A model generated the notes under the pieces. The model was not told the DNA's origin. It made no database searches and saw nothing but the letters and a program-made list of their open reading frames with translations. This document shows, in pieces, positions 44,498 to 53,280 of a stretch of 64,000 nt of DNA (its first letter is position 1; each line of letters starts with the position of its first letter). The stretch is taken from assembly GCF_014697355.1 (NCBI RefSeq), contig NZ_JACJRQ010000004.1, positions 124,001-188,000 on the forward strand. Direction: 5' to 3'. This stretch comes from Nostoc calcicola FACHB-3891 (GTDB taxonomy: Bacteria; Cyanobacteriota; Cyanobacteriia; Cyanobacteriales; Nostocaceae). Both the position numbers and the translations under genes were made by a program.

Positions 44498-45445
44498 CTA
44501 GTACCCTGCTTCCTTATCTACTACATTTCGTAACGGTTCGCCAGCTTGGTAGCGCTTCAGATTGTCAATAAATAAAGCTATTGAACGCTGTTTACTTTTT
44601 GGTGAATGGCCGGAAGTATGGGGTGTGATAAAGATGTTTGGCAGTGACCACAAAGGACTTTCTGGTGGTAGCGGTTCGGTGTTAACTGTGTCTAATGCTG
44701 CACCTGCAATCCAACCTTCTGTAAGTGCCTTGATTAATGCTGATTCATCGATGACCCCGCCACGAGCAATATTAATTAAGTATGCATGGGGAGGAAGCGA
44801 TCGCAATACAGATTCATCAATAAATTCTTTGGTTTCGTGTGTCAGTGGTGTTGCAATTACTACATAGTCTGCTGTGGGGAGGAGCGATCGCCATTCATCA
44901 GCACCCACTACTTTATCAAAATTTGGTAGTTCTTGGGGATGACGGCGACTGCCAATAATTTTTAAACCGAATGGTTTAGCACGGGCGGCAATTTCTTGAC
45001 CGATACCACCAGCACCAATAATTAGCAAAGTTGCATCTGTTAACTCTTTGATGGCAAAGCCTCTTTTCCAGTGGCGTTCTGCTTGTAAACTATATAATTC
45101 TGGCAGATGCTTCGCATGAGCAAGTATGTAAGTAATCACAAATTCGGCGATGGGAATTCCATGTACTCCCGCCCCATTTGTGAGAAGAATATCTCTTTTC
45201 AAATAAGTTGGTGTCAGAATGTGATTTACTCCTGCATTCGGGGCATGATGCCAACGCAGTGCAGGTGCAGCTTCTAGTATTTTATGCAGTATGGGACTTC
45301 TCGATAAAAACCAACTGAAATAAACTTCAGCATCGCTAGCATCGCCATCTAAATTACCATCAATATCTACTCGGACAATTTCTGTATTGGGTGGTAGATG
45401 TGGCTCAATGTCAGCAACCAGATCGAGCGGCAAAATCAGTTTCAT
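44498..45445 (-). CDS. D-isomer-specific 2-hydroxyacid dehydrogenase, copy B
   Basis: 315 residues. Same architecture as copy A: IIGAGGIGQEIAARAKPF, INIARGGVIDE, and His in FITPHTSGHSPKSKQR. The region after the catalytic His differs most from copy A (HTSGHSP against HCSALSP), near the active site, so specificities may differ. Upstream gene of the pair. The AT-rich gap 45446-45744 above it holds the repeat at 45574. Confidence 0.88.
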   Translation of the reverse strand: MKLILPLDLVADIEPHLPPNTEIVRVDIDGNLDGDASDAEVYFSWFLSRSPILHKILEAAPALRWHHAPNAGVNHILTPTYLKRDILLTNGAGVHGIPIAEFVITYILAHAKHLPELYSLQAERHWKRGFAIKELTDATLLIIGAGGIGQEIAARAKPFGLKIIGSRRHPQELPNFDKVVGADEWRSLLPTADYVVIATPLTHETKEFIDESVLRSLPPHAYLINIARGGVIDESALIKALTEGWIAGAALDTVNTEPLPPESPLWSLPNIFITPHTSGHSPKSKQRSIALFIDNLKRYQAGEPLRNVVDKEAGY

Positions 45446-45573
45446 TGTAGATTACCTCTTCTTTTTTTTACAGGGCTATCTTTGCAAAATGCCTCTGTTC
45501 GTTTGATCGACAAATTGAGTGCATTTCTTCTTGGCACAAATTATGATCTTTAGTAAGAATTCATCTCTTCTTA

Positions 45574-45678
45574 TAGCGGTTCCCATTCAGATGGGGTACA
45601 ACATGATACCGCGAGGTGTAGGGGCACGGCACTGCCGTGCCCTTACAGGTGTACCTTATTAGGTCAGGAAACGCTATA
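45574..45678. repeat. Dispersed palindromic repeat, copy 2
   Basis: TATAGCGGTTCCCATTCAG at the left, GGGGCACGGCACTGCCGTGCCC in the middle, AGGTCAGGAAACGCTATA at the right. Inverted copy of 39972-40060 and itself with TATAGCGNTTCC inverted ends, MITE-like. TAGGTTAGCACAG/CTGTGCTAACCTA (45722-45747) beside it is a second perfect palindrome, related to 31871-31896. Confidence 0.65.
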
Positions 45679-45744
45679 GCGGTTCCCACATCGGTGAGGT
45701 ACAGAAAAAAATATATCCTCGTAGGTTAGCACAGCTGTGCTAAC

Positions 45745-46281
45745 CTACCCATGTAACTCATTCAAATGAGAATCACTATATTTAATCTGTAAACACATAA
45801 ACTCCAGATCAAAATATTGGTCATTAAATTTATACGCCATTTTTTCTATTCCATATATTTGAAAACCCAATGATAAATAAATTCGTTTCGCTAAGAAATT
45901 ATTTTTAACAACATCAAGTAATAATATTTCTACCTCGTTAATAGCTTTTGCTCTTTCAATCAATTCCTTTAGCAATAATTTACCTATACCTTTTCCTCGA
46001 TATTCTTGTTTAACATACATACTACTAACATATCCTTTATGCCTGAGTTTCATTCTTGATTCTTGGTGAAATGCGACTATTCCAATTAACTCTTTATCCT
46101 CAGAGCAGCCCAAAATAAAGTTATTATTATCTACTGGGATTCTATTTTGAAATTGTTCTATCGTCTTAATTGCTTCTTCATAATACGTTGTGCCAAATGA
46201 ATCTGGATTTTTATATAAAGCTTCTAATCTTATCTGCCTATAATCTTCTGCATCATACTTTGTTAATTTTCTAATTATCAT
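45745..46281 (-). CDS. GNAT N-acetyltransferase
   Basis: 178 residues. Acetyl-CoA site VSSMYVKQEYRGKGIGKLLL followed by KELIERAKAINEVEILLLDV and IYLSLGFQIYGIEKMAYKF. Related to RimI-like and ribosomal or small-molecule acetyltransferases; substrate unknown. Located between the hydroxyacid dehydrogenases and the ssu genes but separated from both by AT-rich spacers, so probably independent. Confidence 0.82.
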   Translation of the reverse strand: MIIRKLTKYDAEDYRQIRLEALYKNPDSFGTTYYEEAIKTIEQFQNRIPVDNNNFILGCSEDKELIGIVAFHQESRMKLRHKGYVSSMYVKQEYRGKGIGKLLLKELIERAKAINEVEILLLDVVKNNFLAKRIYLSLGFQIYGIEKMAYKFNDQYFDLEFMCLQIKYSDSHLNELHG

Positions 46282-46528
46282 TATATAAAATATAAATAAT
46301 AGATATTTATTGTTGATTTTTTATTAAAATATATAAATTAATAATTATTATATTCTAGTTTATTTAGGTCGTGAATATAGAAAAAATCACGCAGAGGCGC
46401 AGAGGGGAGAGTTCGCAGGAATTTGGATAGGTGTAGTTACTTTTTAATAGGAAGTTTTAATCTCGAAGTAGCCTATTTACCGCAGCTACCTCAAGTTGAA
46501 TATCGCTTGACTAAAAAAAGCTTAAATC

Positions 46529-47299
46529 TCAACTACTCAGCTGTAATAACTGGTTGCTTGGCTGAGTGTTTTCATTGTTCATTACTCGTTCTAAAACTGC
46601 TTCTCTAATATTGATAAACTGTTCATGACTTCTATCTCGCGGGCGTGCAAGTCTCACAGGTAAATCTAAAGTAATCTGCCCTGCTTCAATCAGAATCACT
46701 CGGTCTGCCAATGCTACTGCTTCTTCTACATCATGAGTAACTAAAAATGCAGTAAACTTGCGCTCTAGCCACAAATTCTCAATCAACTGCTGCATTTCTA
46801 GGCGAGTGAGAGCATCCAATGCTCCCAAAGGTTCATCTAACAACAACAAACGTGGCTGACTCACTAATGCTCTTGCTAATGACACCCGTTGGCGCTGTCC
46901 ACCAGATAATACGTGAGGCCATTCCTCAGCTCTATCCTCAAGTCCCACTTTCTGGAGTGCCCACTGAGCTCTTTCACGCCAATTTCCTTGCAAGCCTAAC
47001 CCCACATTCTCAATCACCCGCTTCCACGGTAGTAAACGGGGGTCTTGAAACATTACTGTTACAGACCGGGTAAGTTTACGTAGTGGTTCTCCATCTAATA
47101 ATATTCCGCCTGAACTCGGTTTATCCAATGCTGACACTAGACGCAATAAAGTACTCTTGCCGCAACCACTACGTCCTACAATGGCAACAAACTCACCCGG
47201 TGCAACTTCTAAATTCAACGAATTTAAAACAGTTTTTCTGCCAAAATCCTTTGTCAGATCCAAAATACTTAATTGTGTACCTTGTACATTTGAAGTCAC
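46529..47299 (-). CDS. ssuB: Aliphatic sulfonate ABC transporter ATP-binding protein
   Basis: 256 residues. Walker [16 protein letters not shown] (~42-56), Q-loop [14 protein letters not shown], signature [15 protein letters not shown], Walker [21 protein letters not shown], and switch His in [17 protein letters not shown]. The [12 protein letters not shown]-loop and length are typical of SsuB. Forms the ATPase dimer with the SsuC permease downstream-adjacent gene (125 bp); both on the minus strand with ssuD upstream. It is the only ATPase of the transporter in the window and may serve three binding proteins. Confidence 0.93.
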   Translation of the reverse strand: MTSNVQGTQLSILDLTKDFGRKTVLNSLNLEVAPGEFVAIVGRSGCGKSTLLRLVSALDKPSSGGILLDGEPLRKLTRSVTVMFQDPRLLPWKRVIENVGLGLQGNWRERAQWALQKVGLEDRAEEWPHVLSGGQRQRVSLARALVSQPRLLLLDEPLGALDALTRLEMQQLIENLWLERKFTAFLVTHDVEEAVALADRVILIEAGQITLDLPVRLARPRDRSHEQFINIREAVLERVMNNENTQPSNQLLQLSS

Positions 47300-47423
47300 T
47301 CGAAAAACCTCCCTTATTTACAATTGATGATTGTTATTGGAACCAAATCCATATCGGATATGCAATTTTTGTCATTAATCCCAAGTCCAATGAATAATTT
47401 TCAGGTTTTACTGAAACTAAAAA

Positions 47424-48248
47424 CTATGCCCTTTGGTAATTAGGATTCCAAGCCAAAAACTTTCTTTCTAATGTTCTGGCAGTGGCATCTGCTAATTTGC
47501 CTAACAAAGCATAAATAACAATACTCAATACCACAACATCAGTTTGCATAAATTCACGAGCATTCATCGCCATATAGCCAAGCCCAGAATCTGCTGCAAT
47601 GGTTTCTGCAACAATTAGTGTTAGCCACATAATTCCTAAAGAAAAACGAACGCCAACAAGAATTGAAGATAAAGCTCCAGGAAAAATGATTTGCCACAAA
47701 AGTTGGGGTGTTTTCAATCCATATACTTTTCCCATCTCAATCAGTCCTGGATCTACACTACGAATACCATGAAATGTATTGAGATATAGCGGGAAAAATA
47801 CCCCCATAGACACTAGAAATAATCTAGCTTGGTCGCCAATACCAAACCAGAGAATTACTAGCGGAATTAATGCCAAATTAGGGATAGTACGCAGCATTTG
47901 CAGGGAACTATCCAATAACCTTTCGGCTATACGGGAAAACCCATTGAGCAATCCCAAACCGAATCCAATGCTACCACCAACTATGAAACCAGATATAGCC
48001 CGCCCAGCACTAATTCCTATGTGTTGAAACAGTTCTCCAGTTGAGCCTAATCTAATTGCTGTAGCAATTACACCACTAGGGGCTGGTAAAATTCTGCTTG
48101 AAAGTAAACCAGTTCTGGAAGCAAGTTCCCAAAGTACTAGCACGAGAACAGGTACAATCCAAGGAACTATTTTGTCAAATTGCGGGTTTTGTAGCAGCCC
48201 ATTTAGGGAGATGTTAGTACTTTTACTGTGTTTGAAGGTGATAGTCAT
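47424..48248 (-). CDS. ssuC: Aliphatic sulfonate ABC transporter permease
   Basis: 274 residues, about six membrane helices. The EAA loop YLNTFHGIRSVDPGLIEMGK with VYGLKTPQLLWQIIFPGALS (~160-200) contacts SsuB. WELASRTGLLSSRILPAPSG at the N-terminus is characteristic of SsuC/TauC permeases. Part of the inner-membrane complex importing aliphatic sulfonates when sulfate is scarce. AAATCC/GATTTTGG tandem units lie just upstream (48250-48280). Confidence 0.92.
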   Translation of the reverse strand: MTITFKHSKSTNISLNGLLQNPQFDKIVPWIVPVLVLVLWELASRTGLLSSRILPAPSGVIATAIRLGSTGELFQHIGISAGRAISGFIVGGSIGFGLGLLNGFSRIAERLLDSSLQMLRTIPNLALIPLVILWFGIGDQARLFLVSMGVFFPLYLNTFHGIRSVDPGLIEMGKVYGLKTPQLLWQIIFPGALSSILVGVRFSLGIMWLTLIVAETIAADSGLGYMAMNAREFMQTDVVVLSIVIYALLGKLADATARTLERKFLAWNPNYQRA

Positions 48249-48529
48249 AGGATTTTGGATTTTGGATTTTGGATTTTAGATTCTAGAGAGTGAGAATCTA
48301 AATAATTTGGTATGTTAGGTTATTTGCAAGGATAAATCTAGAAAGATGAGATTGTTAGATATTCAGCGATAATTCAGCACTCAAAATTCAAAAAATCGCA
48401 ACCAATGTAGTATATATGGCATATCTTTGAATTACTCTGAATTATGACTCCTGAACTCTGACTAATTTAGACTTGAAATTTGGTGTTTTTAATCCAAAAT
48501 CCCAAATTTAAAATCTAAAATTGCCACAC

Positions 48530-49678
48530 TCACGAGGCAGCTGTTAGTTGTTTAGCAAACTTTTCATTGGCGGTTGTTTCGCCAAAATCACTCAAGACTT
48601 CTGGTATTGGAGATGTAGATTGGTTCTGCAAAGGTAGGCGTGGGAATAATAATTCAGCGGTGCGATATGCTTCTTCTAAGTGCGGATATCCAGAAAAAAC
48701 AAAAGTTTCTATTCCGAGTTCTTGATATTCCAGCATCCTGGCGATAACGGTGTCGGGATCTCCAACTAAAGCAGTACCAGCACCACCCCGCACTAATCCA
48801 ATTCCTGTCCAGAGGTTGGGGCTAATTTCTAGGGCTTGCCGAGAGCCATTATGTAGTTGACTCATGCGCTGCTGTCCTTCAGAATCAGAAGTAGCAAGGT
48901 CTTTTTGAGCTGTGGCGATCGCTTCCTCATCCACATACTTAATCAACTCATTGGCTGCATCCCAAGCCGCAGACTCGGTTTCTCGCACAATTACATGCAA
49001 ACGAATACCAAAACGCACTGTTCTGCCTTGTTCTGCCGCCAGTCGCCGAACTTGGGCAATTTTTTGTGCAACTTGTTCTGGAGGTTCTCCCCAAGTCAGA
49101 TACACATCTATATGTTTGGCAGCAACCCGCTTGGCAGCAGCAGAGGAACCACCAAACCACAACGGTGGATAGGGCTTTTGAACTGGCGGGAATAGGAGTT
49201 TACCACCTTTGATGTCTAGGTAGTTTCCTTTAAAATCAACTGTTTCACCGCTGACGATACCCCGCCAAACATGCAAGAATTCATCGGTTAAATCATAGCG
49301 ATCGTCATGACTCAGATGCAAGCCATCCCCAGCAAGATGCACCGGATCTCCACCTGTCACCACATTAATCAACAATCTTCCCTTAGAAATCCTGTCAAAT
49401 GTTGCTGCCATCCGTGCCGCAGCACCAGGAGAAGTGATTCCTGGACGAATTGCCACGAGAAATTTCATTTGTTTGGTAACAGAGATAAAAGCCGCAGCAG
49501 TAATCCAAGCATCTTCACAAGAACGTCCTGTGGGTAGCAATGCCCCTGTGTAACCTAAACTATCTACAGCTTGGGCAATTTGCTGTAAATAATCAGGTGT
49601 AGCAACACGAGAACCAATATCTGTGCCTAAATAGCGTCCGTCACGAGATCCAGTAGGAATAAACCAAAGAATTTGCAT
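48530..49678 (-). CDS. ssuD: FMNH2-dependent alkanesulfonate monooxygenase
   Basis: 382 residues, the normal length. Canonical SsuD landmarks: N-terminal [36 protein letters not shown] (active-site region), [52 protein letters not shown], and [16 protein letters not shown] [12 protein letters not shown]. Cleaves C-S in C2-C10 alkanesulfonates to an aldehyde and sulfite using FMNH2 and O2. The usual reductase SsuE is not encoded nearby. The dyad site at 49702-49735 lies 23 bp before the start codon. Followed by ssuC and ssuB on the same strand. Confidence 0.93.
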   Translation of the reverse strand: MQILWFIPTGSRDGRYLGTDIGSRVATPDYLQQIAQAVDSLGYTGALLPTGRSCEDAWITAAAFISVTKQMKFLVAIRPGITSPGAAARMAATFDRISKGRLLINVVTGGDPVHLAGDGLHLSHDDRYDLTDEFLHVWRGIVSGETVDFKGNYLDIKGGKLLFPPVQKPYPPLWFGGSSAAAKRVAAKHIDVYLTWGEPPEQVAQKIAQVRRLAAEQGRTVRFGIRLHVIVRETESAAWDAANELIKYVDEEAIATAQKDLATSDSEGQQRMSQLHNGSRQALEISPNLWTGIGLVRGGAGTALVGDPDTVIARMLEYQELGIETFVFSGYPHLEEAYRTAELLFPRLPLQNQSTSPIPEVLSDFGETTANEKFAKQLTAAS

Positions 49679-49701
49679 GTTTATCAGGATATCAGGCTAT
49701 C

Positions 49702-49735
49702 AAATTACGTTTTTCCGATCGAATTACCGTAGTTT
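49702..49735. promoter_or_regulatory. Dyad operator-like site, copy 2, upstream of ssuD
   Basis: AAATTAC at 49702-49708 and GTAGTTT at 49729-49735, 20 nt apart; one mismatch to the perfect dyad of copies 1 and 3. Read on the minus strand it starts AAACTACGGTAA, identical to the start of copy 1. It overlaps the expected 5' UTR or promoter of ssuD. Confidence 0.65.
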
Positions 49736-50528
49736 ATAGGTGAAATTCTACCCGATATTACGTAAAAATCAACCCTAATTTAATTATTGGTAAAAAATAT
49801 TTGTTTGCCGACTAGCTTTTTAGTGAGCAGTTATAACTAGATAACTTTGCTAGCGTGTATTATTTTGCCACTTTTGTGGTCAGGATAGCTGTATTGTAAA
49901 ACACAACTTTCTACTCATAAAACCATAATATGAACAAGCACAGGGAGTAGGGAGTGGGGGAGATGAGGGAGATGAGGGAAATGGGGAGGCAGGGGAGCAG
50001 GGAGCAGGGGAGAGCAGAGGAGCTTTAGGTTTTCCCTCTGCCTCTGTGCCCCTTTGCCTCTCTGCTCCTTTGCCCCTCTGCCCCCCGCCCCCTGCCTCTT
50101 CCCAATGCCCAACTTAGCACTCTTCATAATATTTTTCGATCGCAGCCAAGTACTAGGTCTTGCATTGTACCAAGCTCTATGCAAATATATGTCTAAATAA
50201 ACTCCGGCAATTCTATCGATTTATCGGATTTAGCTAATAATTGATGTTGTCAAAATACAGCTGATTACCAGTCAGCAATTTTCTTTCCATCGTCTTACTA
50301 TCCTTTCAAGCGGCAAAATTAATAATTTACTGCGACTTTTGGATTGTACATTCAACTGCTTAGTTGTGGTTTCAATATCCGAGATTTGTAATTTTCTCAT
50401 CTCATGAAACCTGCACTGAGTCCAGTATCTAATGGTTTAGTACAAACATTGCATCAAGAAATTATGGTGGTTTCTTGTGCAATTTAGAGCTAGTTTATTC
50501 GTTTTTCAGGTTGAGGAGTTAAAGAGCC
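49736..50528. other. Intergenic region upstream of the porin gene
   Basis: Purine-rich GGGAGATGAGGGAGATGAGG and pyrimidine-rich TCTGCCTCTGTGCCCC runs (~49940-50110) can pair. At 50404-50487 a 27-codon frame (MKPALSPVSNGLVQTLHQEI then MVVSCAI) ends 41 bp before the porin gene; it has no clear ribosome site, so a leader peptide is only possible. Nothing else coding. Confidence 0.4.
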
Positions 50529-52454
50529 ATGTCCAATTTTCGCTGGAATTATAGATCCATACTATTCCTGCTTTCGTTACTAGATATTTTAGTTGTCCTG
50601 GTTTTTCATCCAGCTAAAAGTCAGGCCGAACTGCCTAAACAACTAGAAGTAAATAAACCTCCAGAAGCAGCTGTCAATCAGACAGTTGAAACTTCAATTA
50701 CTGAAATAGAAGCGAACAAACCTCCAGAAGCAGCTGTCAATCAGACAGTTGAAACTTCAGTTACGGAAGTAGAAGCGAACAAACTTCCAGAAGCAGGTGT
50801 CAATCAGACAGTTGAAACTTCAATTCCAGGGATAACTAGAAAAAAAGGTAAAAAGCGAGAACGAGTGACGCCTGTCTCGGAATTGTCTGGTGTTACACCA
50901 CCGGCATCAACGACTAAGAAAAAACCTACCAATAATTCGGCAGAACAAGTGACATCAGTCTCCCAACTGTCGGATGTGAAGCCCACAGATTGGGCATTTC
51001 AAGCACTACAGTCTTTGGTAGAACGCTATGGTGTAATTGCTGGATATACAGATGGTACATTCAAAGGCAATCGTGCCCTAACGCGCTATGAATTTGCCGC
51101 TGGCTTGAATGCGGCTTTAGATCGCCTCAATGAACTCATAGCGACTTCAACGACAGATTTAGTCAGACGGGAAGATTTGGATGCCATCAAAAAACTACAA
51201 GAACAATTTTCTCCAGAACTTGCCCAATTGGGGGGACGCTTAGATAGCTTGGAAGCGCGGACTGCAAAGTTAGAAGCAAGTCAGTTTACAACTACAACCA
51301 AACTTATAGGTAGAGCGCAGATTGTCTTTGGCTCACTTCTGGCGGGTAATAATGTCGTGACTAAGAGACCCGCAGCTCACAATGCGACAGCTCAAGGCTC
51401 AGCGACCTTACGCTTCAACACTAGTTTTAACGGTAAAGACTCACTCAGCTTATCGTTGTCAGGTGGAAATATTGAATCCTTGGGACAAACAAGAGCTGGG
51501 TTATTAGGAACTTACGAGGGGAGAACTGCTGATAACTCCAGTATTACTTTTGCACGCAATCAGATTACTCTCGGTGGTGTTCGCTATCGGTTTCTACCTA
51601 ATCCAAATACTCAAGTCAATATTTATGCCTTATCCGATGGAGCTAGTGAGATAGGCCTTTCCGGCCCAGTTAACCCATATTTTGAATCGTCTTCTGCAAC
51701 TGGTGCTAATGGAATTTCACGATTCTCACGGCGGTCTTTAGTCTATAACTATGGAGATAGTGGTCCTGGAATTGCTATACTCCAGCGATTAGGTAAACAG
51801 GTTCAATTAGGTATAGCCTACAGCGCGCCAAATGGTAATAATCCAGGACTTAATAATGGTTTATTAACAGGCAGATATTTAGCTTTAGCACAGTTAATAT
51901 ATTACTCTGCTGATAGGAATTTTCGGGTGGCTGGAACTTACGTTAATACGTATAGCCCGCCAAATACTCAAGGTTTTAGTGGAACAAACTTCGGTCCAGC
52001 AGTCGGGAGTAACTTGGTAAACAGCACCGTGGCTGGAGCGGGAACCGTCGGCAATCTTTATGGACTACAAGCGTTTTATCAAATTAGTCCTAAGTTGGCA
52101 ATCAATGGATGGGTAAGTTATGCAGCGCATCGCTATATAGGACGTGGAGATGGCAATGCTATGGATTGGGCGGTAGGACTGGCATTCCCGGATCTTTTTA
52201 AGGAAGGCGCTCTAGGGGGAGTTTTAGTTGGTATGGAGCCAAAACTCACTCGTCTCAGTAATAGTGTAAATTTGGGAGCAGGTTTCGGACAAGCGGATAA
52301 AGATACCTCCCTACACGTTGAGGCATTTTACCAATATAAAATCGGAAACAATATTGAGATCACGCCGGGTTTAATCTGGATTACTGCACCAGACTCTGAT
52401 AACAGTAATCCGGATAGTTTATTTGGTTGGGTTCGTACTGTCTTTAGGTTTTAG
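50529..52454 (+). CDS. SLH-domain outer-membrane porin (OprB/iron-uptake-porin type)
   Basis: 641 residues. Signal peptide ~1-33 (FLLSLLDILVVLVFHPAKSQA). Residues 42-100 are three near-identical 21-residue repeats (NKPPEAAVNQTVETSITEIE), DNA 50652-50828. An SLH domain follows (~139-200; QLSDVKPTDWAFQALQSLVE, YTDGTFKGNRALTRYEFAAG), then a coiled coil (LAQLGGRLDSLEARTAKLEA), then a beta-barrel ending in ...LFGWVRTVFRF with C-terminal Phe. By family the SLH part binds peptidoglycan or its polymer, and the barrel passes inorganic ions. The repeats are unusual. Upstream of the organosulfur run; sulfonate entry through it is only a guess. Confidence 0.88.
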   Translation: MSNFRWNYRSILFLLSLLDILVVLVFHPAKSQAELPKQLEVNKPPEAAVNQTVETSITEIEANKPPEAAVNQTVETSVTEVEANKLPEAGVNQTVETSIPGITRKKGKKRERVTPVSELSGVTPPASTTKKKPTNNSAEQVTSVSQLSDVKPTDWAFQALQSLVERYGVIAGYTDGTFKGNRALTRYEFAAGLNAALDRLNELIATSTTDLVRREDLDAIKKLQEQFSPELAQLGGRLDSLEARTAKLEASQFTTTTKLIGRAQIVFGSLLAGNNVVTKRPAAHNATAQGSATLRFNTSFNGKDSLSLSLSGGNIESLGQTRAGLLGTYEGRTADNSSITFARNQITLGGVRYRFLPNPNTQVNIYALSDGASEIGLSGPVNPYFESSSATGANGISRFSRRSLVYNYGDSGPGIAILQRLGKQVQLGIAYSAPNGNNPGLNNGLLTGRYLALAQLIYYSADRNFRVAGTYVNTYSPPNTQGFSGTNFGPAVGSNLVNSTVAGAGTVGNLYGLQAFYQISPKLAINGWVSYAAHRYIGRGDGNAMDWAVGLAFPDLFKEGALGGVLVGMEPKLTRLSNSVNLGAGFGQADKDTSLHVEAFYQYKIGNNIEITPGLIWITAPDSDNSNPDSLFGWVRTVFRF

Positions 52455-52582
52455 TCATTAGACTTCTTGCAAAAGTCGGGAAAAGGGGAAGGGGAAAGGG
52501 GGAAAGGTTTGTTATTTTCCCTTTACCCTTTAACCTTTTCCCTTTTCCCACCTCTTGCAAAAAGAACTTTTGCAAGAGGTCT
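52455..52582. repeat. Small element with ACTTTTGCAAGAGGTC-type inverted ends
   Basis: Left TTAGACTTCTTGCAAAAGT and right ACTTTTGCAAGAGGTCTA are inverted repeats with one mismatch. Between them a purine run faces CCCTTTACCC. An inner palindrome ACCTCTTGCAAAA/TTTTGCAAGAGGT closes it. A lone left end is at ~6135. Immediately follows the porin stop and could terminate its transcript. Confidence 0.65.
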
Positions 52583-53280
52583 ATTTGTCATTTGTCACTC
52601 GTCATTTGTAAAGACTGAGGCATTGGGCATGGGGAAGAGGCTTCAGTGGCAGGGGGCAACGGGGAGAATAATGAAAAATTCCTGTTTCGCCGCTGCTCCC
52701 TCCTTACCCGAATTTCTCACGCATAGGTGGGGAGTGGGGGAAGTGTGGGGAGTGTGGGGAGATGGGGGGAAGTGTGGGGAGATGGGGAGATGGGGGGATG
52801 GGGGAGTGTGAGGAGTGTGGGGAGATGGGGGGAGATTAGAAAAAACCTTCTTAACCTTCCACACCTCCCACACCCCTGGATTTCTCACTTGTGAGAAATC
52901 CAGGCTTAGGGCTAAAGCACTAACTACAAACAACTCATAGCCATTTGACAACTTAAACACTCACAAACCCATGTAAAAAGCAAGTGTATGTTGAGATATG
53001 GGAAATTTATTTTACAGAACTTTATGTTGAAATTTGTCTGTGAAAATGCTTGCTTTTTATCAGAAATTGTGAAAAGCTTTGTTATGTCACAAACTACGGT
53101 TAATCGCTAAAGTTAAAGTAGTTTGTAATTTAATCTACTGGCAACCTTAAATAAAGGAGCCATAAATCGAGGGTAGTAGGAAACCCTGAACCAAGTAGAA
53201 AATAGATTTCTGATAGCGTGCGGCATCGATGGGGTGAAGATTTGATGCTTAGAACTGGATCGATGGGGGAAATATTTTAG
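52583..53280. other. Intergenic region between porin and AprA-like gene, with low-complexity GT/GA block
   Basis: GTGGGGAGTGTGGGGAGATG-type blocks at ~52725-52840 with complementary CTCCCACACC at ~52860-52875; TGGATTTCTCAC/GTGAGAAATCCA (52878-52903) hairpin; the dyad at 53091-53124; a leader region 53150-53280 with GGGGGAAAT before the start. No gene. Confidence 0.5.
53091..53124. promoter_or_regulatory. Dyad operator-like site, copy 3, upstream of the AprA-like operon
   Basis: AAACTAC at 53091-53097 and GTAGTTT at 53118-53124, perfect and 20 nt apart; CAAACTAC/GTAGTTTG also pair. It begins AAACTACGGT like the other two copies. It lies 156 bp before the start at 53281, at the distance expected of an upstream activator site. 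Confidence 0.65.

Noticed and set aside
50404..50487. 27-codon frame before the porin gene
   Set aside because: No clear ribosome site and no conserved features; noted only within the intergenic entry.
53150..53280. Possible riboswitch before the AprA-like gene
   Set aside because: GAGGGTAGTAGGAAACCC and CATCGATGGGG repeats looked structured, but no known riboswitch core (SAM, cobalamin, others) can be recognised.
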